From: an uncultured Bacteroidales bacterium
Lineage (GTDB): Bacteria > Bacteroidota > Bacteroidia > Bacteroidales > Muribaculaceae
Length of the DNA: 64,000 nucleotides
NCBI GenBank assembly: GCA_902779125.1
Contig: CACZAC010000007.1
Span: 1 to 64,000, forward strand
Direction: 5' to 3'
Part shown: positions 33,228 to 43,563 of the stretch, piece after piece
Numbering within the stretch: the first letter of the stretch is position 1
Layout: every line of letters starts with the position of its first letter
The notes under the pieces: model-generated
Databases searched by the model: none
The model's input: only the letters and a program-made list of their open reading frames with translations
What the model was told of the DNA's origin: nothing
Translations under genes and position numbers: made by a program

Positions 33228-34052
33228 TCAGTTTTTCTTCTTGTCCTTGTCCGAGGATTTCTTGTCCTGGTCTTTTTTCTTGTCCTTGTCAGACTTCTTC
33301 TCGTCCTTCTTGGTGTCGCGCTTTTCCTGAGATTCCTGGTTGCGGCGTTCCTGCTCGGCGCGGGCCTGGGCTTCCTTCATCTCCTGCTCATAGGTCTCCT
33401 GGGCATCCTTGTAGTTGGCCTCGTCGATGGAGTCCATCAGCGCGGGATCGATAACCTGCTCAGGGTTCAAATCCACAATAGAGCCGTCACCAACGATAAT
33501 CTTGATTTGGCTGTTCACACTGACAGGTGTGTTGGGAGCCACGTTGTGGCCGTTAACGGTAACTTGCAGGATGAGTCCGCCCATCTCGCTAGGAACACTG
33601 TCGATATCCACATGCTTGTAGCCCATCGCTTTTAACATGGCGGCACCTTGTCGTCCAGGCAGGTCAACCAGTTTGGGTAAGGGTATGATGGGGGCGTGCA
33701 TTGCGTTCACGCTCAGGTAGATGATACGGATTTTCTTGATATAGGATTTGGCTTTGGGGTCCTGGTCGATGACCGTGCCGGGCTTATAGTTCTCATAGAA
33801 CGTGGTCGAGTCACTGATTTCCCAACGCAGTCCAGCGTCATCGAGGATTTCGATGGCTTTCTCCAATGGCATATTGCGCACGTCAGGCACCTGCACCTGC
33901 TGGCCATGGGAAGTGAATACGTCGATAAACAGCAGGGCAATATAGCCCAACGCCACAAGTGCCAGTGCCATCAGGACAGAATTGACCAGGATGGGATGGC
34001 GGTCACGAAAGCGGGTAAAGCCGCCCGTATTGTTGTCGTTATTATTGCTCAC
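33228..34052 (-). CDS. PASTA-domain membrane protein
   Basis: A 274-residue protein with one N-terminal transmembrane helix (ILVNSVLMALALVALGYIALLFI, about 21-43) and two to three PASTA repeats in the periplasm (about 52-190: VQVPDVRNMPLEKAIEILDDAGLRWEI, PGTVIDQDPKA, PLPKLVDLPGRQGAAMLKAMGY). The C-terminal tail is highly charged Lys/Asp/Glu. PASTA domains bind peptidoglycan fragments in other bacteria; no kinase domain is attached here. The only start that fits is GTG at 34052. A good promoter lies just upstream. Confidence 0.88.
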   Translation of the reverse strand: MSNNNDNNTGGFTRFRDRHPILVNSVLMALALVALGYIALLFIDVFTSHGQQVQVPDVRNMPLEKAIEILDDAGLRWEISDSTTFYENYKPGTVIDQDPKAKSYIKKIRIIYLSVNAMHAPIIPLPKLVDLPGRQGAAMLKAMGYKHVDIDSVPSEMGGLILQVTVNGHNVAPNTPVSVNSQIKIIVGDGSIVDLNPEQVIDPALMDSIDEANYKDAQETYEQEMKEAQARAEQERRNQESQEKRDTKKDEKKSDKDKKKDQDKKSSDKDKKKN

Positions 34053-34080
34053 GGTGAGTTGTTTTATTGGTTATAATCTG

Positions 34081-34111
34081 CAAAGGTAGTGTTTTTCGGT
34101 GGCAAAACAAA
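34081..34111 (-). promoter_or_regulatory. Promoter of the PASTA-rluD pair
   Basis: Minus-strand TTTG (34108-34111), a 19-nt spacer and TACCTTTG (34081-34088). Confidence 0.65.
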
Positions 34112-34149
34112 CATGCCACCCTGATTTTTTTCAGATTTGAAAAAAATGC

Positions 34150-34157
34150 TATCTTTG
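34150..34157 (+). promoter_or_regulatory. -7 box 9 nt before the ATG of the hypothetical gene at 34167
   Basis: TATCTTTG. The T-rich -33 region is imperfect. A start of transcription around 34162-34165 would give a leader of at most five bases. Confidence 0.5.
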
Positions 34158-34166
34158 CGGGAAGAT

Positions 34167-34607
34167 ATGGAACAGGATTTTGATAAAGTAACGGAACGGT
34201 TGTTGGAAGCGCCCTATTGGGTGATTGATTTCCTGCCGATGCAGGTACCACAGGAGAGTCGTGGCCAATTTTTTGCCATTGAGCAGCATTATTTGACAGG
34301 AGCAAGGCATGAACGCTTGTGCCGCCAGTTTGCCGATGTGCTGCTGAAACTGAATTGCTACCATGACCTGTTGGTAAGCCGCGATGGTGGCGATGAATGG
34401 CTTTATCCTGACCCCGGGATGCTGGAAAAGTGGCTGACTGAAAGTCTGCAAAACGGACACCTGTGCGTCTTGATTGACGATGGCGAGGCTCTGATTACTG
34501 CCAGTGGCGGCGACACCAATCTTACCCTTTACAACCCGTCGCCGGTCTTGCTTGAATTGGTCCGACAGCTTGCTACTGCTGCAGGCCTCTTCCTCTGGCA
34601 GCCCTAA
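34167..34607 (+). CDS. Hypothetical cytoplasmic protein
   Basis: A 146-residue protein from ATG 34167 (MEQDFDKVTERLLEAPYWVIDFLPMQVP). A longer reading from a TTG at 34137 would start upstream of the promoter box. No signal peptide or transmembrane helix. Visible segments are SRGQFFAIEQHYL, ADVLLKLNCYHDLLVS and a beta-rich C-terminus with LCVLIDDGEALITASGGDTNLTLYNPSPVLLELV. I do not recognise the family. It is divergent from the PASTA gene and probably nearly leaderless. Confidence 0.7.
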   Translation: MEQDFDKVTERLLEAPYWVIDFLPMQVPQESRGQFFAIEQHYLTGARHERLCRQFADVLLKLNCYHDLLVSRDGGDEWLYPDPGMLEKWLTESLQNGHLCVLIDDGEALITASGGDTNLTLYNPSPVLLELVRQLATAAGLFLWQP

Positions 34608-34642
34608 GGAAATCCATTAAATATTTGAATAATCCGCCGAAA

Positions 34643-34726
34643 TTGTTGATTCGAAACAACAACTTTTGAAAATTTTGTTGATTTCATTCAACAATTTTTC
34701 AATTTTTTGTTGATAAGAACCAACAA
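34643..34726 (+). promoter_or_regulatory. Three evenly spaced 20-bp dyads upstream of the ATPase gene
   Basis: Dyads of the form TTGTTG-N8-CAACAA begin at 34643, 34675 and 34707, exactly 32 bp apart (about three helical turns, so on one DNA face). Spacers are A/T-rich (CTTTTGAAAATT, TTTTTCAATTTT). The third dyad lies over and between the -33 and -7 boxes. This looks like an operator array, possibly for autoregulation. Confidence 0.75.
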
Positions 34727-34740
34727 AACAGCTACCTTTG
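34710..34740 (+). promoter_or_regulatory. Promoter of the DUF4143-type ATPase gene
   Basis: TTG (34710-34712), a 20-nt spacer and TACCTTTG (34733-34740); it fixes the downstream ATG 34762 as start. Confidence 0.7.
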
Positions 34741-34761
34741 CAGCACAAAAACTATCAAGAT

Positions 34762-35967
34762 ATGGATATTCAAGAATTATACACCAATAGTTATCGACTT
34801 GTTTCTCAAATGACTACTGAGCGTAAGCGTTACCTTTACGATCAGTTGCCTTGGGAAACACGAATGCTCTGCATACGTGGTGCACGTGGAGTGGGCAAGA
34901 CCACCTTGCTATTGCAGCGTATTGCTGAAGCATTTCCCGCAGGAAGTAATCAGGCTCTGTATGTTTCTCTAGATGAATTGTGGTTCAACGAGAATCGTTT
35001 AATCGATTTGGCCGAGTACCATTATACGCATGGCGGTACACACCTATTCCTTGACGAAGTGCATCGTTACCCTCAAGACTCATGGGCACAAGAAATCAAG
35101 AACATCTATGACCGTTATCCAGGTTTCCATGTCGTGTTCACAGGATCTTCCGTCTTGAAAATTGACCAATCCAAAGCCGACTTGTCTCGTCGTTGCCTTT
35201 TCTTCACCATGCAAGGACTCTCATTCCGTGAATACCTTGATTTCAATGGCATCGCTCGATTTGAACCAACTACACTCGATCAAATTTTGGGCCATCATGT
35301 TAATCTGGCTATGGCGATTACCAGTAAAGTGCATGTATTACAGTATTTTGAGGAATACTTGCGCCATGGGTATTATCCTTTCTATCATGAGCTGACCCAG
35401 GGGTACGAGATGGCTTTACGACAGATGGTAGTGAACGTCATTGAGCAAGATATCCCTCAAGCCGAATCAGTAGAGCTGAACACGATTAACCGCATCAAGC
35501 GATTGCTCTCTCTGATTGCCAAAACTTCTCCTTTTACAGTCAACGTGAGCCGCATTGCCAACACACTGGAATGCGACCGACAGACGGTACATAAACTATT
35601 GCGCACAATGCAAAGAGCGTCTCTCATCAATATGCTGTTTAAAGGGAAAAGCAATATGCAGCAAATGATCAAACCCGAGAAAGTATATCTCGAAAATACC
35701 AACTTGATGTTCGCCTTGGCAAGCGATATCAATATTGGGAATATACGCGAGACATTCTTCTCCAATCAGTTATTCAGTGCCCACGAGTTAAGTTTCAGCG
35801 GCAATGGTGACTTCATGATTGATAATACCTATATAATTGAGGTGGGTGGCCATCGCAAATCCTATGAACAAATCAAAGATATGCCTAACAGTTACCTTGC
35901 CGCTGATGATATCGAAATTGGTAATGGCAATCGTATTCCCCTATGGCTCTTTGGGTTCTTGTATTAA
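34762..35967 (+). CDS. AAA-family ATPase with DUF4143-type C-terminus
   Basis: A 401-residue cytoplasmic protein. Walker A is GARGVGKTT (40-48), Walker B is HLFLDEVHRYP (94-104), and a sensor-like VFTGSSVLK follows. The C-terminal half contains a helical winged-helix-like segment (RIANTLECDRQTVHKLLRTMQRASLI) and ends with a nuclease-like VYLENTNLMFAL / FMIDNTYIIEVGGHRKSYEQIKD region. This order fits the large prokaryotic AAA_14/DUF4143 family, whose function is not settled and which often occurs in many copies per genome. Codon use looks more A/T-rich than its neighbours. Preceded by a striking three-dyad array. Confidence 0.88.
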   Translation: MDIQELYTNSYRLVSQMTTERKRYLYDQLPWETRMLCIRGARGVGKTTLLLQRIAEAFPAGSNQALYVSLDELWFNENRLIDLAEYHYTHGGTHLFLDEVHRYPQDSWAQEIKNIYDRYPGFHVVFTGSSVLKIDQSKADLSRRCLFFTMQGLSFREYLDFNGIARFEPTTLDQILGHHVNLAMAITSKVHVLQYFEEYLRHGYYPFYHELTQGYEMALRQMVVNVIEQDIPQAESVELNTINRIKRLLSLIAKTSPFTVNVSRIANTLECDRQTVHKLLRTMQRASLINMLFKGKSNMQQMIKPEKVYLENTNLMFALASDINIGNIRETFFSNQLFSAHELSFSGNGDFMIDNTYIIEVGGHRKSYEQIKDMPNSYLAADDIEIGNGNRIPLWLFGFLY

Positions 35968-35991
35968 TCAATTATAAGTCAATATTTTATC

Positions 35992-36013
35992 TATTGCGAA
36001 AATTTTCGCAATA
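35992..36013. promoter_or_regulatory. 22-bp perfect palindrome before the cation-efflux gene
   Basis: Core TTGCGAAAATTTTCGCAA with A/T on either side. It lies between the ATPase stop and the CDF start. It could be a regulator binding site or a short terminator stem; no T-run follows. Confidence 0.55.
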
Positions 36014-36052
36014 TCATAAATAAAACCAGGGACTAAAACAAAAAACCAAATC

Positions 36053-37156
36053 ATGGATCGTTCTTCACAGATTATAAGGACCAGTTGGATTGGCATCATC
36101 GCCAATGTGTTGTTGGCCGCATTTAAGGCAGGAGTGGGCGTGTTGGCCAGTTCGGTGGCCATCATCATGGATGCCGTGAACAACCTGAGCGACGCGCTCT
36201 CGAGCGTCATCACCATCGTAGGCACCAAACTCTCGCAGCGCCCCGCCGACAGGAAACACCCCTTCGGATTCGGGCGCATCGAGTACTTCAGTGCCATCAT
36301 CATTGCCGTGATTGTGCTCTCGGCTGGCGTGACTTCGCTTATAGAGTCTGTCAAAAAAATCATTGAGCCGACTACACCTACTTATACCACCACGACACTC
36401 ATCGTCATCATCGTGGCGATTGTGGTGAAACTCGTGCTGGGCAGATATGTCAAGTCGCAGGGAGAGAAACTCAAGAGCGACGCACTCATCGCCTCGGGTT
36501 CCGATGCCTTGTTCGATGCCATCATCACTTTGGCGACACTCATCTCGGCTGGTGTAATGCTGTTGTGGAATGTTTCGCTCGACGGCATCCTGGGAGCCCT
36601 CATCTCGCTGGTCATCATCAAGGCTGGTATCGAGATGCTGGCTTCGCCAGTCAACGAGCTACTCGGCGCCAAGATTTCTCCCGAACTGTTGTCACAAATC
36701 AAGCGAGAGGTCGGTGAACATGAAGAGGTGCGCGGTGTGTTTGACATCATCCTGCACAACTACGGCCCTGACGTGCAAATCGGGTCGCTCCATATCAATG
36801 TCCTCGACACAATGAACGCCCATCAGATTCACGGCCTGACGCGCCGCATCAGCGAGGAGATGTTTGACCGGCATGGCATTATCATGACCGTCGGCGTGTA
36901 TGCCGTCGCCACAGGCGATAACAAGCGCGCTCAGTTGCAGCACACCCTCATGCAGGCCGCAGCGGCCCATGAACATGTCACCCAAGTTCACGGCTTCTAC
37001 TATTTTGAGGACGAAAAACGTGTTTCAATCGATATTGTCCCCGACCTTACCATCCACGACGATGCCGCATTTATCGAGGAACTGCGGGCCGAACTTCAGC
37101 CCCTTGTCCCCGACGACACAGTATCCATCGTCATCGACCACAACTACAGCGAGTAG
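36053..37156 (+). CDS. Cation diffusion facilitator (metal efflux) transporter
   Basis: A 367-residue protein with six transmembrane helices in the first ~200 residues. Metal-site segments are AIIMDAVNNLSDALSS (helix 2) and SDALIASGSDALFDAIITL (helix 5), both with the paired Asp pattern of CDF proteins. The cytoplasmic domain begins PVNELLGAKISPELLSQIKREV and has a longer-than-usual C-terminal extension (about 290-367) of ferredoxin-like character. It is predicted to export a divalent metal such as Zn, Fe or Mn using proton exchange; the specific metal is unclear. The upstream palindrome could bind a regulator. Confidence 0.9.
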   Translation: MDRSSQIIRTSWIGIIANVLLAAFKAGVGVLASSVAIIMDAVNNLSDALSSVITIVGTKLSQRPADRKHPFGFGRIEYFSAIIIAVIVLSAGVTSLIESVKKIIEPTTPTYTTTTLIVIIVAIVVKLVLGRYVKSQGEKLKSDALIASGSDALFDAIITLATLISAGVMLLWNVSLDGILGALISLVIIKAGIEMLASPVNELLGAKISPELLSQIKREVGEHEEVRGVFDIILHNYGPDVQIGSLHINVLDTMNAHQIHGLTRRISEEMFDRHGIIMTVGVYAVATGDNKRAQLQHTLMQAAAAHEHVTQVHGFYYFEDEKRVSIDIVPDLTIHDDAAFIEELRAELQPLVPDDTVSIVIDHNYSE

Positions 37157-37162
37157 TAATGC

Positions 37163-37205
37163 TCGCTGCGTTCGCAGTTTAGAGTTTAGTGGTTAGAGTT
37201 TAGAG
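37163..37205 (+). repeat. 30-base heptad array after the cation-efflux gene
   Basis: 37176-37205 reads AGTTTAG-AGTTTAG-TGGTTAG-AGTTTAG-AG, the same 30-base design as 3005-3034. It is preceded by CTGCG-TT-CGCAG (37167-37178), a small hairpin that meets the first unit. Confidence 0.8.
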
Positions 37206-37235
37206 AAGCATTCGCACATCATTAAATGCTACAAT

Positions 37236-37291
37236 AACTGAACCATCTGAAAAATCTGAGTTAATTCTCAGAACATTCAGATGGTTCAGTT
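37236..37291. terminator. Nested hairpin between convergent genes
   Basis: Outer 15-bp perfect stem AACTGAACCATCTGA (37236-37250) with its complement (37277-37291). Inside it is a second stem, TCTGAG-TTAATT-CTCAGA. It can serve both the cation-efflux gene (plus) and the GH2 gene (minus). Confidence 0.7.
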
Positions 37292-37311
37292 GTTTAAATC
37301 AGTTCCAATTG

Positions 37312-40434
<3,123 letters not shown>

Positions 40435-41199
40435 TTAATGTGAGTTACGAAGGTATTCTTCGGCTCGGGCAAGGTCCTCAGGCGTGTCGATGCCGATGGT
40501 AGCCGTGGTGGTGATACCCGCTTTGATGGTGTAGCCGTTCTCAAGCCAGCGCAACTGTTCCAGTGATTCGGCAAGTTCCAGAGGCGACTGCGGCAAGCGC
40601 GTGATTTCGGCCAAAACGCTGGCGCGATAAGCATACATGCCCACATGGGTGTAGTATTGTGCCATTCTGGGCCATTCTTCACGCTCTTTGCCCCGTATGA
40701 AAGGAATGACCGAGCGCGAGAAGTAGCGGGCACGCATCTGGCTGTCCAGCACCACCTTGGGCGAATTGGGATTTTCCAATTCGCTGTAGGGACGGCTGGC
40801 GTCAAACGGACGCACCAGAGTAGCGATGTCGGTCCCAGCATCGTCGAAGCACGCCATGATGGCCTGCAGCTGGTCGGGCTGGATAAATGGCTCGTCGCCC
40901 TGGATGTTGATAATGACATCCTCACCACCACCGTTTTTCAGGTATGCCTCCTGACAACGGTCGGTGCCGCTGCGGTGCTCAGTGCTCGTCATCACCGCCT
41001 TGCCGCCAAAGCCCTCCACAGCCGCCATAATACGGTCATCATCGGTAGCGACAATCACGCGGTCAAGCACCTTGCTCACCTGGGTATATACCCGTTCTAT
41101 CATCATCTTGCCGCCTAGCATAGCCAGCGCCTTCCCAGGAAACCTAGTCGAGGCAAACCTCGCCGGTATAATCCCAATAAATGTCAATCCTTTATCCAT
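40435..41199 (-). CDS. kdsB: 3-deoxy-manno-octulosonate cytidylyltransferase
   Basis: CMP-Kdo synthetase: activates Kdo with CTP for lipopolysaccharide inner-core synthesis, in the cytoplasm. The hallmark start FIGIIPARFASTRFPGKALA is followed by VIVATDD, EHRSGTDRCQEA and INIQGDEPFI motifs, all as in KdsB. From ATG 41199 the protein is 254 residues, the usual length; ATG 41202 adds one Met and a reading to 41220 adds unconserved residues. Confidence 0.94.
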   Translation of the reverse strand: MDKGLTFIGIIPARFASTRFPGKALAMLGGKMMIERVYTQVSKVLDRVIVATDDDRIMAAVEGFGGKAVMTSTEHRSGTDRCQEAYLKNGGGEDVIINIQGDEPFIQPDQLQAIMACFDDAGTDIATLVRPFDASRPYSELENPNSPKVVLDSQMRARYFSRSVIPFIRGKEREEWPRMAQYYTHVGMYAYRASVLAEITRLPQSPLELAESLEQLRWLENGYTIKAGITTTATIGIDTPEDLARAEEYLRNSH

Positions 41200-41212
41200 C
41201 ATCAGTGAGTTA

Positions 41213-41283
41213 AAAAACAACTAAAACAACGATGCCCACTTAATATTGTATGGAAGATTGTCTCAGTTGTTTATGTTGTTTTT
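41213..41283. repeat. 18-bp imperfect inverted repeat between LUD and kdsB genes
   Basis: Left arm AAAAACAACTAAAACAAC (41213-41230), right arm GTTGTTTATGTTGTTTTT (41266-41283), two mismatches, 35-base loop. On the minus strand it ends in a purine/pyrimidine-biased AAC run, not T. Function unclear. Confidence 0.5.
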
Positions 41284-41321
41284 AATTATCAAATTAATAT
41301 GTTGTTGTTGATTCATTCTTT

Positions 41322-41960
41322 TTAGTAGCCCCAGTTCTCGCCGACGAGGATGACGGTGTGGCGGTGGGCAGGGAAACTGTTGCGGGTGAAATGGACGTAG
41401 TTGCAGATGCATTGCGGGCTGTTGCAGTTGTGGCACACGCCGTCGAGACGGCAGGGCGTGTCGCAGCCCAAGCGAGCGGTGTTGATGGGCGCGGCAATGT
41501 TGCGGGCACGGGCAAGAGCGGCCTCGATGGTAGGTGCCACCTTGTTCATCCCAATGACGTGGATCACGTTGTGTGGTCCCCAAGTGATAGCAGCAACGCG
41601 GTTCCCTCGTCCGTCGATGTTGACGATGATGCCGTCTTGGGTGATGGCATTGGCGCTGGTGAGGAAGTAATCCACGTTCATCGCATCGAGGTAGCACTGG
41701 CGCGTCTGCTCGGGTGTCTCAGCTAAGTCACGGTTGATGACCTTGTAGCAGCCGCTGTCGATGATGCGCTGTGTGAGCCCCATCTCGCGTATGGTCTGTG
41801 ACCCGCCCCAGCTGACGCTGCTGCCTTCGGGCATGAGTGACTTGACAAGTGCAATGGCCTCCTCGGCAGTAGCACAGTAGTGGGCATTAAAGTGGCGGCG
41901 CTCCAGATGCTTAATGATGCGACCAGCCAGCAATTCGTTATGGATTTCAATAGGTGTCAT
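41322..41960 (-). CDS. LUD-domain protein (LutC/YkgG-like)
   Basis: A 212-residue soluble protein with the lactate-utilisation (LUD/DUF162) fold: SVSWGGSQTIREMGL, NVDYFLTSANAITQDGIIVNIDGRGNRVAAITWGPHNVIHVIGMNKV. A C-terminal cysteine cluster, C-x3-C-x5-C-x2-C-x4-C-x-C (CDTPCRLDGVCHNCNSPQCIC), suggests metal or iron-sulfur binding. This subfamily usually stands alone, as here, without lutA/lutB. A role in organic-acid or redox metabolism is inferred only. Confidence 0.85.
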   Translation of the reverse strand: MTPIEIHNELLAGRIIKHLERRHFNAHYCATAEEAIALVKSLMPEGSSVSWGGSQTIREMGLTQRIIDSGCYKVINRDLAETPEQTRQCYLDAMNVDYFLTSANAITQDGIIVNIDGRGNRVAAITWGPHNVIHVIGMNKVAPTIEAALARARNIAAPINTARLGCDTPCRLDGVCHNCNSPQCICNYVHFTRNSFPAHRHTVILVGENWGY

Positions 41961-41990
41961 ATTTATTTAAGATATTGTGAAAAGATTATA

Positions 41991-43034
41991 CTAACATTCA
42001 TTGAGTAAGTGGTCGACTTTTGCCGCAATGTCTTGGCAGGCGGGCAGCATTTCCTTATAATGTTCTGGGAGTTCACTGGAAATGCTGTATGTGGCGACAC
42101 CGATGGGCGATGAGCTGTGACGTAATGCGTATTCAACAATCGTGCGATTCTTTGATTTGCAGATGATGATGCCGATTGACGGATTCTCGTGAGGCAATTT
42201 CACCGTTTCGTCAAGTACATTCAGGTAGAACTCCATCTTGCCTTTATATTCAGGCTTGAAATCGCCTACTTTCAATTCTATTGCCACCATTGCCTGTATT
42301 CGTCTGCTATAAAGCAGCAGGTCTATAAAATACTCTTGCCCGCCAACCTCAAGACGATACTGATTGCCAATGAAAGAAAAATCATGTCCAAATTCCATCA
42401 AGAACGCTCGAATGTTGCGAACTATTGCTGTTTCCAAGTCATGTTCGGAATGATCACCAGCAATATCCAGAAAAGACAGTGAATAATCATCACGTAATGC
42501 TAATACGGCTTGTTGTTTGATGGTATCTGGCAATGTTTGGTTATAATTACTTTGGCCAAGTAAATAGTTCTCGAATGCTTTTGCTTCAATCTGATGGAGA
42601 AGTACATTTTTTGTCCATCCAAAGCGCTTGGTAGCAAGGATGTAAAAACGGCGTTCCTGCGTATCTTTGCACTTTGTGAGTATCAGGATATGTTTAGTCC
42701 AACTAATTTCACCAACCAATGGTTGGAGAATTACATTGGATTGATACTCAGAGTAAAAACGAGCCATATCACGCAGATTAGAGACACCGAATCCTTGTAT
42801 CCCTGGGAATTCCTTTTGGATATCCTTTGACAGATTTTCAACTACAGATTTTCCCCATCCAAGTGCTTTCTGGCGCTCGGTGATTTGCCGGCCGATATCC
42901 CAATAAAGGGAAATCATTTCTTTGTTGACAGCCCGCATGACATCATACTGCGCACTGCGAATGCGACGCATGATATCGTCACGAAAGTTCAGATATTCGC
43001 TTGGGTTGTTTGTTATTTGGTTATCAGAATCCAT
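41991..43034 (-). CDS. DUF1016 / PDDEXK nuclease-domain protein (YhcG-like)
   Basis: A 347-residue cytoplasmic protein. The N-terminal DUF1016 region (about 15-160) includes SLYWDIGRQITERQKALGWGKSVVENLSKDIQKEFPGIQGFGVSNLRDMARFY. A PDDEXK nuclease fold follows, with the metal-binding pattern D in FIDLLLY and E-x-K in AIELKVGDF (about residues 235-258). Family members are linked to restriction-modification loci or occur alone. Here there is no methylase, so it is an orphan. It is more A/T-rich than flanking genes, hinting at horizontal acquisition. Confidence 0.88.
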   Translation of the reverse strand: MDSDNQITNNPSEYLNFRDDIMRRIRSAQYDVMRAVNKEMISLYWDIGRQITERQKALGWGKSVVENLSKDIQKEFPGIQGFGVSNLRDMARFYSEYQSNVILQPLVGEISWTKHILILTKCKDTQERRFYILATKRFGWTKNVLLHQIEAKAFENYLLGQSNYNQTLPDTIKQQAVLALRDDYSLSFLDIAGDHSEHDLETAIVRNIRAFLMEFGHDFSFIGNQYRLEVGGQEYFIDLLLYSRRIQAMVAIELKVGDFKPEYKGKMEFYLNVLDETVKLPHENPSIGIIICKSKNRTIVEYALRHSSSPIGVATYSISSELPEHYKEMLPACQDIAAKVDHLLNEC

Positions 43035-43049
43035 TAGATTGTTCGAATT

Positions 43050-43517
43050 TTAGAAGAGGTCGATGAGTTTCAGGGAACCCCAAATGATGGCGGCGTAGCG
43101 CAGCAGTTTGCCGATGGTCATGGTCAAGAGCACAATCCACACGTTGGAGCGTACATAGCCTAGCGCAACGCTGATGGCAGTGCCCAGCATGGGAATGAAG
43201 GCGAAGAATCCCATCCAAGCACCGCGGTTGTGCATGAAATGCAGGGCACGGTTGAGTTTTTCCTCGCTGACGTGGGCATATTTCTCAATCCATTCAATTT
43301 TTCCCAAGTGCCCCAGATAGTAACAAGTCATGCCGCCGCTCACGTTGCCCGCCAGAGCCACAAACAGACTGGTAACGGGATCCATGTGCAACGGTCCTAC
43401 ACAGGCGATGACAAGAGCCTCGCTGCTGAACGGAACAATACTACCAGCTAGGAACGATCCCAGAAACAGTCCGAGAAAGCCCCATTGGGTGAAAAATTGA
43501 ATGAGTGTTTCGAGCAT
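43050..43517 (-). CDS. Small DedA/YqaA-like (VTT) membrane protein
   Basis: A 155-residue integral membrane protein with about four helices. The pattern GLFLGSFLAGSIVPFSSEALVIA, AGNVSGGMTCYYLGHLG and FFAFIPMLGTAISVALGYVRSN matches the YqaA/SNARE-associated (VTT) family, implicated in lipid flipping in other branches. Function in this subfamily is not established. The neighbouring genes are unrelated. Confidence 0.85.
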   Translation of the reverse strand: MLETLIQFFTQWGFLGLFLGSFLAGSIVPFSSEALVIACVGPLHMDPVTSLFVALAGNVSGGMTCYYLGHLGKIEWIEKYAHVSEEKLNRALHFMHNRGAWMGFFAFIPMLGTAISVALGYVRSNVWIVLLTMTIGKLLRYAAIIWGSLKLIDLF

Positions 43518-43563
43518 TTAGAATAGGTGTGAAAAGTTAGGTGTTAGTAATCTTGCTGAAAAC

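Noticed and set aside
34643-34740. CRISPR-like array (20-bp repeats, 12-bp spacers)
   Set aside because: Only three imperfect dyads, spacers far too short and A/T-rich, no cas genes, and the array sits on a promoter.
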